A stretch of DNA of 33,059 nucleotides from an uncultured Phascolarctobacterium sp. GTDB lineage: Bacteria > Bacillota > Negativicutes > Acidaminococcales > Acidaminococcaceae. The position numbers and the translations under genes were made by a program. The stretch lies in contig CAJLLL010000018.1 of NCBI GenBank assembly GCA_905207485.1, positions 1-33,059 on the forward strand, written 5' to 3'. Within the stretch, counting starts at the first letter, position 1. Every line of letters begins with the position of its first letter. This document shows, piece by piece, positions 23,427 to 32,105 of this stretch. The notes below the pieces were generated by a model that searched no databases, was not told where the DNA came from, and was given only the letters and a program-made list of their open reading frames with translations.

Positions 23427-26400
23427 ATGAGCTACGATTATTCAGAAAATATTCTTGTGCAGGAAAGTGCCGGTAATTTGCTGCAAAACGAATTGGGCTG
23501 GGACGTTAAGTTTGCCTATAATAAGGAAGTTTTAGGCACTGACGGCACTTTGGGCAGAACAAGCTACAATGAAATATTGCTGAAACGTTATTTCTGCGCT
23601 GCGCTTAAAAAACTCAACCCGTGGATTAACGATGAGCAGATTGCAGAAGCGCAGAATATTCTGGAAAACAGGCTCTCTACCTCATCTCTTTTGCAGATAA
23701 ATGAAGAAAAGTATTTTCTTATCCGCGACGGCATTAAGGTTACGGTTAAAAAGCATAATGGCGAAACAGAAACCCAAACGGCTGCCCTAATTGATTTTAA
23801 AAACCCTGAAAACAACTATTTTTTAGCTGTTAAGGAGCTGAAAATACACGGCGATTTATACCGCCGCCGCACCGACATAGTAGGTTTTGTTAACGGCATA
23901 CCACTTTTGTTTGTGGAACTTAAAAAGACAACGGTTGATGTGCGTAATGCTTATGATGATAATTACACCGATTATCTGGATACGATTCCGCATTTGTTTT
24001 ATTACAATGCGTTTTTAATGATTTCTAACGGTGTGGAGGCAAAAGTAGGTACGCTGGGCAGCAAGTATGAGTTTTTCCACGAATGGAAACGCCTTGCGGA
24101 ACAGGAGCAGGGCAGCGTTGCTTTGGAAACAATGCTGCGCGGCATTTGCAAAAAGGAAAACTTTTTGGATTTGCTGGAAAACTTTATTTTGTATGATAAA
24201 TCCGGCGGGCATACGGCAAAAATTTTAGCGCGCAACCATCAGTACCTTGGCGTTAACGAGGCTGTGAAGGCTTATGCGGAACGCAAGCTGAATAACGGCA
24301 AGCTGGGTGTGTTCTGGCATACGCAGGGCAGTGGTAAAAGTTATTCCATGGTATTTTTGGCGCAGAAAATCCGCCGCAAATTTGCAGGTTCGCCTACTTT
24401 TGTGGTTTTAACCGACCGCGATGAGCTGAACAAGCAGATAAGCGAAACTTTTGAAAATTGCGGCTTGCTTGGAGAGGGCAAAATAGCACAGTTTATTGCG
24501 GCCAGTGGCGATGACCTTATACAGAAACTGAAGGGCAACCCGAGTTTTATTTTTACGTTGATACATAAATTTAATAAGCCTGACGCTGAACCGATTTATC
24601 CTGAACATGATATTATCATTATGTCGGACGAGGCGCACCGCAGCCAGTATGGCATTTTTGCCGCTAATATGATGAAGCTGTTGCCGACGGCGGCGCGTAT
24701 TGGTTTTACCGGTACGCCGCTGTTTTCTGACGATGATATTACGGTGCGTACTTTCGGCAAATATGTTTCGGTATATGATTTCCGCCGTGCCGTAGAGGAT
24801 GGCGCAACTGTGCCGCTATATTATGAAAACAGAGGCGAGAAAATTCTTGACCTGCATAACCCTGAAATTACCGATAAAATTTTGGACGCTATTGAAAATG
24901 CCGATATGGATGAAGCACAGCAGGAAAAACTGGAGGCTGAATTTGGTAAGGAAATTCATTTGTTAACTGCTGAACCAAGGCTTAAATCTATCGCGCGCGA
25001 TTTTGTAAGGCATTATTCTGATTTGTGGACGAGCGGTAAGGCGATGTTTGTGTGCCTGAACAAAGTTACCTGCGTGCGTATGTACAATTATGTGCAGGAA
25101 TATTGGAAGGAAGAAATTAAAAATCTTAAGGATAAAATAAAACATACCAGTCATCAGCAGGAAGCGCAGGAGCTTAACCGTAAGCTTGAGTGGATGCAGG
25201 AAACGGAAATGGCTGTTGTTATATCGCAGGAACAGAATGAGATACAGACCTTTAATAAATGGGGGCTGGATATCCGTTATCACCGCCGCAAAATGGAAAA
25301 GCGCGAGCTGGATAAGGATTTTAAAGATGATAAAAAGCCTTTGAGGGTGGTATTTGTTTGCGCTATGTGGCTGACCGGTTTTGATGTTAAATGCCTGTCG
25401 TGCCTGTATTTAGATAAGCCGCTGAAAGCACACACACTTATGCAGGCCATTGCACGTGCTAATCGTGTGGCGGAAGGCAAAAGCAATGGGTTGATTATTG
25501 ACTATATCGGAATTGTAAAAGCGCTGCGCAAAGCCCTTGCCGATTATACGGCGAATGTAGGCGGTATTTCTGGTACTGACCCGACGGTTGATAAGACGGA
25601 ACTTGTTGCGCGTATTTTAGAAACAATTTATAAAGGTAAAGTATTTTTAGCGGAACAGGGTATTGAATTGCAAATGCTGATTGATGTTGTTGATTTCGCA
25701 AAGATTGCGTATTTGCAAAAAGCGGCTAATGCCGTTTGTGCTGCTTTGGAAACCAAAAAGACTTTTGCAACTTATGCTGCTGAACTGAACCGTTTGATGA
25801 AATATGCTGACAGGGATGATATAAGTGCGGATACCCGCAAAGAATATGAAGCGATAGCGGTTATTTATGCGGAGCTTCAGAAAAAACGCAGACATGTTGA
25901 TACAACAGATTTAATGGTAGAAATTAATTCCATTATCAGCAGTTATGTGGAAATTGAACAAACCGGCGGCACTGTACGTGAGGGAACGCGTTTTGACATC
26001 AGCGCCATTGATTTTGATTTGCTGCGCCGTGAGTTTGCCAAAGCCAAAAATAAAAATTTGTTAATGCGTGATCTGGAAGAAATAATCCAGCAGAAGCTTG
26101 ACAGATTGCTGTTTGAAAATCCGCGGCGCATTAATTATTATGAACATTATCAGCGTATTATTGAAGATTATAACAAAGAGCAGGACAGGGCAACCATTGA
26201 AAAGACTTTCATGGATTTAATGAACCTGGCTAATAATTTGGATGAGGAAGAACAACGCTATGTGCGCGAAGGTTTTAAAAGCGATGAGGAACTTTCGCTT
26301 TATGATATGCTGTTTCGCGAAGATTTGACCAAGAACGATATTAAAAAATTAAAAGAGGTTGCCGTTGACCTGTTGCGCAAAATTAAGGAAACCATTGCCC

Positions 26401-26564
26401 TATATGACCACTGGACTGATAAGCAGGAAACAAAAGCTGCTGTTGATAACTTGATACGCGATACGCTTTGGCAGGAACTGCCGGAGTGTTATGACGAGAT
26501 AAGTATTTCTACCTATCGCCAGCGCATTTACGAATATGTTTATACAAGGTATAAAGTGGCGTAA
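23427..26564 (+). CDS. hsdR: Type I restriction endonuclease subunit HsdR
   Basis: The 1045-residue protein has an N-terminal PD-(D/E)xK nuclease with D150 and E164-x-K166 (TDIVGFVNGIPLLFVELKK). The SF2 motor domain has motif I QGSGKS (~299-304), DEAH (401-404) with SQYG, and GFTGTPLF (motif III). Motif VI-like QAIARANR is near 675-682. A helical C-terminus (~850-1045) normally docks on HsdM. It cuts unmodified DNA after ATP-driven translocation, in complex with M2S. Start ATG 23427 follows TAGGTGAG. Full family length with no frameshift, so restriction is probably active. Confidence 0.97.
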   Translation: MSYDYSENILVQESAGNLLQNELGWDVKFAYNKEVLGTDGTLGRTSYNEILLKRYFCAALKKLNPWINDEQIAEAQNILENRLSTSSLLQINEEKYFLIRDGIKVTVKKHNGETETQTAALIDFKNPENNYFLAVKELKIHGDLYRRRTDIVGFVNGIPLLFVELKKTTVDVRNAYDDNYTDYLDTIPHLFYYNAFLMISNGVEAKVGTLGSKYEFFHEWKRLAEQEQGSVALETMLRGICKKENFLDLLENFILYDKSGGHTAKILARNHQYLGVNEAVKAYAERKLNNGKLGVFWHTQGSGKSYSMVFLAQKIRRKFAGSPTFVVLTDRDELNKQISETFENCGLLGEGKIAQFIAASGDDLIQKLKGNPSFIFTLIHKFNKPDAEPIYPEHDIIIMSDEAHRSQYGIFAANMMKLLPTAARIGFTGTPLFSDDDITVRTFGKYVSVYDFRRAVEDGATVPLYYENRGEKILDLHNPEITDKILDAIENADMDEAQQEKLEAEFGKEIHLLTAEPRLKSIARDFVRHYSDLWTSGKAMFVCLNKVTCVRMYNYVQEYWKEEIKNLKDKIKHTSHQQEAQELNRKLEWMQETEMAVVISQEQNEIQTFNKWGLDIRYHRRKMEKRELDKDFKDDKKPLRVVFVCAMWLTGFDVKCLSCLYLDKPLKAHTLMQAIARANRVAEGKSNGLIIDYIGIVKALRKALADYTANVGGISGTDPTVDKTELVARILETIYKGKVFLAEQGIELQMLIDVVDFAKIAYLQKAANAVCAALETKKTFATYAAELNRLMKYADRDDISADTRKEYEAIAVIYAELQKKRRHVDTTDLMVEINSIISSYVEIEQTGGTVREGTRFDISAIDFDLLRREFAKAKNKNLLMRDLEEIIQQKLDRLLFENPRRINYYEHYQRIIEDYNKEQDRATIEKTFMDLMNLANNLDEEEQRYVREGFKSDEELSLYDMLFREDLTKNDIKKLKEVAVDLLRKIKETIALYDHWTDKQETKAAVDNLIRDTLWQELPECYDEISISTYRQRIYEYVYTRYKVA

Positions 26565-26577
26565 TGTAAAAAGCCTG

Positions 26578-26586
26578 TGTTATAAT
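26578..26586 (+). promoter_or_regulatory. Extended -10 promoter of the HipA-like gene
   Basis: TGTTATAAT is a perfect extended -10, 35 bases before ATG 26621, which has a strong AGGAGG site. No good -35 is visible. Confidence 0.6.
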
Positions 26587-26620
26587 TAATGTTACCAATT
26601 AACTTACAGGAGGAAACTTT

Positions 26621-27790
26621 ATGGATTATGTACTTATGAATAAGAATACGCCATTGTGCAGGCTTTCCATTGATATGGAAAACTATGTTATCGACGATAT
26701 TCTTGAAGTCTTTAATCAGGAAGCGTTTCCCGTAGGTGTGGATTTTATCGGCGGAAAGCCGCAAAAAAAGAGCCTTGCCAAATGGTGGGCAGGGCGTGCT
26801 ATACCAGGCAGCCGTATCGGCGCAGCAAGTTTTGAGCGCAGATATGCGGTTAAACTGGCTGCTTTGCCATTTAAAAATTACGGTTTGAGCCTTACTGACC
26901 AATACTGGCTTAATCCGCAAGGGGCGGAAAGCAAAAACTGGAAAGACATTAATTTTTTTCATAATAAATTCAGCAGCGCGCTTGGACAGGCATTTTTTGA
27001 TGAGTCATATGTATCGCAGAACAGAGATTTTTATATGTCTCCGGATAGTACGTCCGACGGTATGTTGCCAAAAAAATGGGTGCGGGATAAAGTGAATGGT
27101 AAGCTGTATTTGTATAAAGCCGGCAGCGGACCGTTTGAGCAGGAACCTTTTAATGAGCTGATTGCTTCTAAAATTTTTGAGTTGCTTGATTCAGCGCATT
27201 ATGTAAAATATAATGTGGTGCATGATGGCGGCAGATATTTTAGTGTTTGCGAGAACTTTGTTACAGATAGCACTGAACTTGTGACGGCTGCCAGCATGCG
27301 TATGACGCAATCGCCGTTATTGCTTAAGGCTGATAATGAGTATGATTACCTTTTGAAGTGTTGTCGTGCGTACGGTATACCTGAGGTTAAAGAGCAACTT
27401 GACGTGATGCTGGCGGTTGATTATATTATTTGCAATACTGACAGGCATTATGGTAATTTTGGTTTTATAAGAAATGTTGAAACTTTGCAGTTTGAAGGTG
27501 TAGCACCTGTTTATGATAATGGTACAAGCCTTTGGAACAAAGATAAGTTTGCCAATATTGGCAAAAAATTTGAGTCACGTGCCTTTTTACATAATCAGGA
27601 TGATGTGGCAAAATTGATTACGCATTTTGAACTGCTTGATTTAACAAAGCTTAAAAATGTTGATGAACTTATTGTTGATATTTTAAGTAAGAATGAAAAC
27701 TTGCCTGAGAATCGTATAAAGATTGTTGCTAAAGCAGCTAAAGAGCAGGTTGTAAAACTGCAAAAAGTTAAAGATTTATCGGGTAAATAA
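26621..27790 (+). CDS. HipA/CtkA-like Ser/Thr kinase
   Basis: The 389-residue protein carries the HipA-type kinase core. It has an ATP-site Lys in LYLYKAGSG (K166), a catalytic loop NTDRHYGNFGF (272-282, D274, N279), and a metal-site DNGTSL (299-304). The N-terminal ~110 residues are not the HipA N1 domain I know; the layout is nearer to the single-gene HipA-like kinases such as CtkA of Helicobacter. No HipB antitoxin gene is next to it. Known for the fold: phosphorylation of a protein target, in HipA the glutamyl-tRNA synthetase. Inferred: an effector linked to the RM locus, with its own promoter. The target is unknown. Confidence 0.8.
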   Translation: MDYVLMNKNTPLCRLSIDMENYVIDDILEVFNQEAFPVGVDFIGGKPQKKSLAKWWAGRAIPGSRIGAASFERRYAVKLAALPFKNYGLSLTDQYWLNPQGAESKNWKDINFFHNKFSSALGQAFFDESYVSQNRDFYMSPDSTSDGMLPKKWVRDKVNGKLYLYKAGSGPFEQEPFNELIASKIFELLDSAHYVKYNVVHDGGRYFSVCENFVTDSTELVTAASMRMTQSPLLLKADNEYDYLLKCCRAYGIPEVKEQLDVMLAVDYIICNTDRHYGNFGFIRNVETLQFEGVAPVYDNGTSLWNKDKFANIGKKFESRAFLHNQDDVAKLITHFELLDLTKLKNVDELIVDILSKNENLPENRIKIVAKAAKEQVVKLQKVKDLSGK

Positions 27791-27836
27791 AAACTTTGGC
27801 TAAAATGAAATGCTGCTTTAAAATAGCCGAAGTTTT
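27790..27836 (+). terminator. Hairpin after the HipA-like gene
   Basis: AAAACTTTGGCT (27790-27801) pairs with AGCCGAAGTTTT (27825-27836) with one G-U pair and a 23-nt loop. The 3' arm ends in TTTT. It is probably the first of two tandem terminators. Confidence 0.5.
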
Positions 27837-27852
27837 CAATAAAAAACAAAAC

Positions 27853-27892
27853 AGCCTGCCTTTGCGTTTGCAAAAGCAGGCTAAATTTTTTA
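27853..27892. terminator. Bidirectional terminator between the kinase and tRNA-Arg
   Basis: AGCCTGC (27853-27859) and TTTGC (27861-27865) pair with GCAAA (27870-27874) and GCAGGCT (27876-27882), leaving one C-A mismatch. On the + strand the tail is AAATTTTTT. On the - strand it is GTTTTGTTTTTT. It serves the + strand kinase gene and the - strand tRNA. Confidence 0.85.
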
Positions 27893-27897
27893 TAATC

Positions 27898-27972
27898 TGG
27901 TACGCCTGAGTGGAATCGAACCACCGCACGCGGCTCCGGAGGCCGCTGCTCTATCCACTGAGCTACAGGCGC
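27898..27972 (-). tRNA. tRNA-Arg, anticodon CCG
   Basis: Read on the minus strand, the sequence begins GCGCCTGTAGCTCAGTGG and folds as a cloverleaf. It has a 7-bp acceptor stem (closing pair G1-U72), D-stem GCTC/GAGC, and anticodon stem GCGGC/GCCGC around loop CTCCGGA (anticodon CCG). The variable loop has 4 nt, and the T-arm holds GTTCGATTC. The 3' CCA is encoded (27898-27900). It reads the CGG codon. The 310-base gap between protein genes here is filled by this tRNA, its promoter and the terminators. Confidence 0.95.
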
Positions 27973-27986
27973 ACTATAACATTTGC

Positions 27987-28015
27987 ATTATACCACAATT
28001 AAGCGTTTTGTACAA
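27987..28015 (-). promoter_or_regulatory. Promoter of tRNA-Arg
   Basis: On the minus strand TTGTAC (28010-28015) and TATAAT (27987-27992) are separated by exactly 17 bases, 15 bases before the tRNA 5' end. Confidence 0.85.
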
Positions 28016-28043
28016 TCTTGGTGCGCATGCTTTAGCTTTTATT

Positions 28044-28071
28044 TTGCAGAAGCAGTTTTTTATGTTACAAT
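28044..28071 (+). promoter_or_regulatory. Promoter of the AI-2E-family gene
   Basis: TTGCAG (28044-28049) and TACAAT (28066-28071) are separated by 16 bases, 29 bases before ATG 28101. Confidence 0.6.
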
Positions 28072-28100
28072 TAGCTTATTACAATTAAGCGGAGATAATT

Positions 28101-29222
28101 ATGCAAAAACCACTTTGGCGGGAATGGCTCCCTGCAATAATTTTAATATGGGCTTTGTGGAATTATGAAATAACGTTAAAAATTTTAGGCAGCGCAGTTA
28201 ATATTTTAATGCCTTTTATTTTAGGCGGTGCTATCGCTTTTGTTGTCAACGTACTGCTTGCACATTTGGAAAGCCTTTGGCAAATTGTATTTAAAGAAAG
28301 GTTTGCCCCGGCAAAAAGGCCGGTATGCCTTACGCTCAGCTTTGCGCTGATAACAGGCATTGTTGTACTTTTATTTATTAATGTTGTGCCGGAACTGCAC
28401 AACAGTCTTAAAGTACTGGCTGCTAAAGTGCCGGAAGCACTTACTCGGTTTAACGCTTATCTGCATGAGAGAATAGCTGTATGGAATTTATCTGATAATG
28501 ATATTGCCTATATTCAGCAGGAATGGAAAAAACTGACCAACGCGGCTATTGTTTTTTGGGAGAGCAATAAGGGCACGCTGCTTTCACGCACATGGAATAT
28601 GACTACATCTTTTGTCGGTACTGTTACCAACGTAGTTATCGGCGTGGTATTTGCTATTTATATTTTGCTGGATAAAGAACGCCTGGCACACAGCAGCCGC
28701 CGCGTTGTATATGCGTTTTGCAGCAGGGAAAATGCCGAATATTGGCTTAATGCCGCTGCGCTTTCTAAAAAAGTATTTGCCGGTTTTGTGGGCGGGCAGC
28801 TTTTGGAAGCATTTTTGCTTGGGCTGATGTGTTTTGCGGGTATGCTTATTTTAAGTATGCCTTATGCACTTGTAATATCCGCACTGGTGGCTTTTCTGGC
28901 GCTGGTACCTATTATCGGTACAATGGTAAGCGCCGTTATCGGCTGTGTTTTTATACTTATTTCCCAGCCGGAAAAAGTGCTGCCGTTTATAATTTTCTTT
29001 ATTGTTTTGCAGCGCATTGAAGGCGATATTTTATATCCCCGTGTAGTTGGCAAGTCGGTAGGCTTATCGGGCTTGTGGGTTTTGGCTGCTGTAACTGTTG
29101 GCGGCGGGTTGTTTGGCATTACGGGCATGATAATCAGCGTACCGCTATGCTCTGTATGTTATGCGCTGCTTTCTGATGCCGTAAAAAAACGGCTGACTGA
29201 TAAAAATTTAAATGATGTTTGA
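28101..29222 (+). CDS. AI-2E family membrane permease
   Basis: The 373-residue protein has the usual topology of the family. A first pair of helices (~8-50) is followed by a third near residue 75. A long amphipathic extracytoplasmic segment (~90-160) leads to a C-terminal cluster of helices with GGQLLEAFLLG, LALVPIIGTMVSAV and the conserved block RIEGDILYPRVVGKSVGLSG. The LVPIIG and (Q)xxEGxxLxPxxxGxxxxL motifs define the family. Members include TqsA (AI-2 export) and Na+/H+ antiporters, so the substrate is open. The start follows GCGGAGATAATT. Confidence 0.88.
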   Translation: MQKPLWREWLPAIILIWALWNYEITLKILGSAVNILMPFILGGAIAFVVNVLLAHLESLWQIVFKERFAPAKRPVCLTLSFALITGIVVLLFINVVPELHNSLKVLAAKVPEALTRFNAYLHERIAVWNLSDNDIAYIQQEWKKLTNAAIVFWESNKGTLLSRTWNMTTSFVGTVTNVVIGVVFAIYILLDKERLAHSSRRVVYAFCSRENAEYWLNAAALSKKVFAGFVGGQLLEAFLLGLMCFAGMLILSMPYALVISALVAFLALVPIIGTMVSAVIGCVFILISQPEKVLPFIIFFIVLQRIEGDILYPRVVGKSVGLSGLWVLAAVTVGGGLFGITGMIISVPLCSVCYALLSDAVKKRLTDKNLNDV

Positions 29223-29239
29223 TTTTATGGAGGAATAAA

Positions 29240-29593
29240 ATGAAAAAAATTGCTGTACTGCGCTGCCTAAGAGTAAGCGCTTCCTGCACGGGCAGCGGCT
29301 GCCTGCGCGCTATGAACGAAAAAACAGGCGCTTTTGAGCGTTATGGAGATGAACAATTGCAGGCTGTTGCCTTTTTTACCTGCAACGGTTGTGAAGAAAA
29401 TAAACTTCCCAATCAGGAGGGAATTAATAAAAAAGTTGAACGCATAAAAAAACTTAAACCGGATGCGCTTCATTTAAGCAACTGCACTATGCCGAAAGAT
29501 GAAAATGGCAACCGTGTTATCTGCCCGGTAATTAAAAAACTTGAAGATGAGTTTGAGCAGGCAGGCATTACGGTTGTGCATGGAACGCACTGA
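29240..29593 (+). CDS. CGGC-domain protein
   Basis: The 117-residue protein starts at ATG 29240 with GGAGG ten bases upstream. Cysteines are spaced as in the CGGC domain (PF08821): AVLRCLR, SCTGSGCLRAM, FTCNGCEEN (~49-57), LSNCTM (~82) and VICPVIK. Such proteins are thought to bind a metal. It lies 17 bases after the permease stop, in the same transcription unit. Reaction unknown. Confidence 0.8.
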   Translation: MKKIAVLRCLRVSASCTGSGCLRAMNEKTGAFERYGDEQLQAVAFFTCNGCEENKLPNQEGINKKVERIKKLKPDALHLSNCTMPKDENGNRVICPVIKKLEDEFEQAGITVVHGTH

Positions 29594-29614
29594 TCATTGA
29601 TTTTTTGAAAGAGG

Positions 29615-31036
29615 GTGCCTGCTACGGCTAAGATAATTATTTCTGCGGTAAACCCGGAAGAAACCCGCATGGGTATTGCGGAAAACGGCAGGTTAATGGA
29701 ATATATTGTAGAGCGCAAAAGCAATTCGCAGCTTGTGGGCAGCATCTTTTCCGGCAGGGTGTGTAATGTGGTGCGCGGCATACAGGCTGCATTTATTGAT
29801 ATTGGGCTTGATAAAAACGCTTTTTTATATCTCGGTGATAAGGCTGATATTACCGAAGGACAGAAAGTGCTGGTAGAAATTACCAAAGATGCGCGCGGCA
29901 CCAAAGGCCCTACAGCTACACTTGATTTATCGCTGCCGGGGCGGTATGCTGTGCTTTTGCCGGGCGCGGCATATATTGGCATTTCGCGTAAAATTACGGA
30001 AAGCGCCGAGCGTGCCCGCTTGAAAAAAATTGCGGAAGAAGTAACAGGCAGCAGTGTCGGCGTAGTAATCCGCACCAATGCGCAAGGGGTTGCAGAAGAA
30101 GCACTGCGCCGTGATTTGCGGCAGCTTTTGGCTGACTGGCAGGTTATTCAGGCTCGCGCCAAACTTGCTAAAAATCCTCAGGTTCTGCATCGTGAACTGG
30201 ATATTTCCGTCCGTATTGTGCGTGACTATTTAAATGCCGATGTGGATGAAGTTATTGTAGATGATGTTGCTGTTTATAAACGTCTGAAAGAACTTTTACA
30301 GGGGCTTGCGGATGAACGGTGCAGGCTGACACTGCACGATAAGCAGACTGATATTTTTACTTATTACCGTCTAAGTGATGACATTGCTTCCATCAGCGAC
30401 AGGCGTATTGATTTGCCAAGCGGTGGTTATCTGATTATTGATTACACCGAGGCAATGACGGTTATAGATGTAAACAGCGGGCATTTTAGTGGACGTGAAA
30501 GCCTTGCCGAAACAGTAATGCAGATTAACCGAGAAGCGGCGGCGGAAATAGCGCGGCAATTACGTTTGCGTGATATTGGCGGCATTATTGTGGTTGATTT
30601 TATCGACATGGATAAAAAAGAATACCGCGAAGAAATTATGGCATTGTTAGAAGAAGCGCTGCAAACCGACAAAATGAAACCCTGCGTACAGGATATGACA
30701 GTGCTTAACCTGGTTGAAATAACACGCAAAAAGGCGCGTCAGAATCTTTCTGCGGTACTGTATGCGCCGTGCCCGGTATGCCAGGGCAGCGGCAGGGTGC
30801 AATCGCAGGAAACAATAGGGCTTGAAATAAAACGCCGCCTGCGCACGCTTTTGGCAAAACCATGTGCGCCGCGCAGCATTTTAATTATGGTCAGCCCATG
30901 GCTTGCTGAATGGCTGAACCATAAAGTTATGCGCCAGTGGGAAAAAGAACTGAACTGCACGCTTGCCGTAACGGCAGAACCGCGCTTGCAGCTTGAAACT
31001 TTTTCTCTTTTGGATAATACCGGTGTTGACAAATGA
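29615..31036 (+). CDS. rng: Ribonuclease E/G family endoribonuclease
   Basis: The 473-residue protein begins with the short RNase H-like and S1 part (NPEETRMGIAENGRLMEYIV, GRVCNVVRGIQAAFIDIG). The catalytic DNase-like domain follows, with Asp in TVIDVNSG and VVDFIDMD, and a Zn-link CPVC (~388-391). It cuts single-stranded AU-rich RNA and matures 16S rRNA. It has RNase G length, without the long C-terminal scaffold of RNase E. The start is uncertain: an in-frame stop at 29606-29608 forces a start at GTG 29615 or later. The only ribosome binding site (AAAGAGG) abuts GTG directly. A rare later start codon is possible. Confidence 0.93.
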   Translation: MPATAKIIISAVNPEETRMGIAENGRLMEYIVERKSNSQLVGSIFSGRVCNVVRGIQAAFIDIGLDKNAFLYLGDKADITEGQKVLVEITKDARGTKGPTATLDLSLPGRYAVLLPGAAYIGISRKITESAERARLKKIAEEVTGSSVGVVIRTNAQGVAEEALRRDLRQLLADWQVIQARAKLAKNPQVLHRELDISVRIVRDYLNADVDEVIVDDVAVYKRLKELLQGLADERCRLTLHDKQTDIFTYYRLSDDIASISDRRIDLPSGGYLIIDYTEAMTVIDVNSGHFSGRESLAETVMQINREAAAEIARQLRLRDIGGIIVVDFIDMDKKEYREEIMALLEEALQTDKMKPCVQDMTVLNLVEITRKKARQNLSAVLYAPCPVCQGSGRVQSQETIGLEIKRRLRTLLAKPCAPRSILIMVSPWLAEWLNHKVMRQWEKELNCTLAVTAEPRLQLETFSLLDNTGVDK

Positions 31037-31054
31037 CGCCGGTTGTGGTAAATT
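31026..31054 (+). promoter_or_regulatory. Strong promoter of the rplU operon, overlapping the end of rng
   Basis: A perfect TTGACA (31026-31031) and TAAATT (31049-31054) are separated by 17 bases, with a TG extension (31046-31048). The -35 lies inside the last codons of rng. Confidence 0.85.
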
Positions 31055-31060
31055 ATTCCA

Positions 31061-31161
31061 GTATAGACTGATTGAGTCTGTCCCCAACCGCGCAGAGAGG
31101 TTCCGTAAACTCCGAAGGAGTACCGTATTTGGCGAGTATATTACAAGGGAGGTGCAAATAA
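31061..31161 (+). ncRNA. Ribosomal protein L21 leader
   Basis: The 100-base leader has two small hairpins, AGACT/AGTCT (31065-31079) and ACTCC-GAA-GGAGT (31109-31121), and a conserved-looking CGCAGAGAGGTTCCGTAAAC segment. Position and sequence fit the L21 leader of Firmicutes, thought to bind L21 and repress its own operon. The second hairpin lies between CCGT flanks, as in that family. Confidence 0.75.
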
Positions 31162-31473
31162 ATGTACGCAGTTATTAAAACCGGCGGTAAACAGTACCGT
31201 GTAGCTGAAGGCGATGTATTAAACGTTGAAAAACTTAATGCAGAAGCTGGCAGCGAAGTTGTATTCGACGAAGTTCTTACCGTAGTTAACGATGCTGATG
31301 TTAAAATCGGCCAGCCTGTAGTTGAAGGCGCAAAAGTTACTGCTAAAGTTGTTGAGCAGGGCAAAGGCGAAAAAATCCTCGTTTTCAAATACAAAGCTAA
31401 ATCCAACTACCGTAAACGCCAGGGCCATCGTCAGCCGTTTACTAAAGTAGAAATCTCCAAAATTGAAGCATAA
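31162..31473 (+). CDS. rplU: 50S ribosomal protein L21
   Basis: The 103-residue protein is full length for L21: MYAVIKTGGKQYRVAEGD at the N-terminus, and the C-terminal signature YKAKSNYRKRQGHRQPFTKV. It binds 23S rRNA in the large subunit. The ribosome binding site GGGAGGTG is strong, and the next gene overlaps by one base. Confidence 0.98.
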   Translation: MYAVIKTGGKQYRVAEGDVLNVEKLNAEAGSEVVFDEVLTVVNDADVKIGQPVVEGAKVTAKVVEQGKGEKILVFKYKAKSNYRKRQGHRQPFTKVEISKIEA

Positions 31474-31799
31474 TGGTTAAAGTCAGTATTTACCGTGATA
31501 AAAACGGAAATATTATCTCTTACGAGGTAGCAGGGCATGCCGGATGCGAGGATGAGGACGGTTACGACCTTGTCTGCAATTCGGTTTCCGTACTGACGCA
31601 GGCTCCGCTTATCGGTTTGGAGCGTTACCTTAAACTTAAGCCGCATTACACAGTTGACGAAGAAAGCGGCATCTTTACATTAGAACTTGACAAAACTAAC
31701 AGCAGCACACAGGCTATACTTGAAACCATGTATCTTGCGCTGCAAAGCGTGGAACGGCAGTTTCCGCAGTTTGTCAAAGTGCAAGCCATCAGGAGGTGA
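31473..31799 (+). CDS. prp: Ribosomal-processing cysteine protease Prp
   Basis: The 108-residue protein matches YsxB/Prp. The catalytic His is in GHAGCEDEDGYD and the Cys follows in LVCNSVSVLTQ, 11-12 residues later as usual. Prp removes the N-terminal extension of L27 in Firmicutes. Placement between rplU and rpmA is the standard order. It overlaps rplU by one base and is translationally coupled. Confidence 0.95.
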   Translation: MVKVSIYRDKNGNIISYEVAGHAGCEDEDGYDLVCNSVSVLTQAPLIGLERYLKLKPHYTVDEESGIFTLELDKTNSSTQAILETMYLALQSVERQFPQFVKVQAIRR

Positions 31800-31805
31800 A
31801 TACCG

Positions 31806-32096
31806 ATGTTTGAACTGATTCTTCAATTACATGCACATAAAAAAGGTACCGGTAGCTCTCACAACGGACGTGACTCCAACTCCCAGCGTCTCGGCACCAA
31901 AGCGCATGAAAGCCAGCTCGTTACCGCAGGCAGCATTATCGTGCGTCAGCGTGGTACCCGCTTCTATCCCGGCAACAACGTAGGCATGGGTAAAGATTAC
32001 ACCATCTACGCTAAAGTTGAAGGCCGCGTTAAATTTGAACGCAAAGGCCGCGACAAACGCCAAATCAGCGTATATCCGGTTGAAGAAGCAATGTAA
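31806..32096 (+). CDS. rpmA: 50S ribosomal protein L27 with Prp-cleaved N-terminal extension
   Basis: The 96-residue protein has the L27 core AHKKGTGSSHNGRDSNSQRL, then GSIIVRQRGTRFYPG and a basic C-terminus. The N-terminal extension MFELILQLH corresponds to the peptide Prp removes, so mature L27 should start at AHKKG, near the peptidyl transferase centre. The residue before the cut is His where Phe is typical (LQFF-A or LQLF-A). The start has GGAGGTGAATACC upstream. Confidence 0.97.
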   Translation: MFELILQLHAHKKGTGSSHNGRDSNSQRLGTKAHESQLVTAGSIIVRQRGTRFYPGNNVGMGKDYTIYAKVEGRVKFERKGRDKRQISVYPVEEAM

Positions 32097-32105
32097 TTTG
32101 CGTAT

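Noticed and set aside
27898..27972. tRNA-Arg as an integration site for the RM/kinase block on its 3' side
   Set aside because: I found no integrase gene and no second copy of the tRNA 3' end near 18822-19034; only a six-base TGGTAC match exists there.
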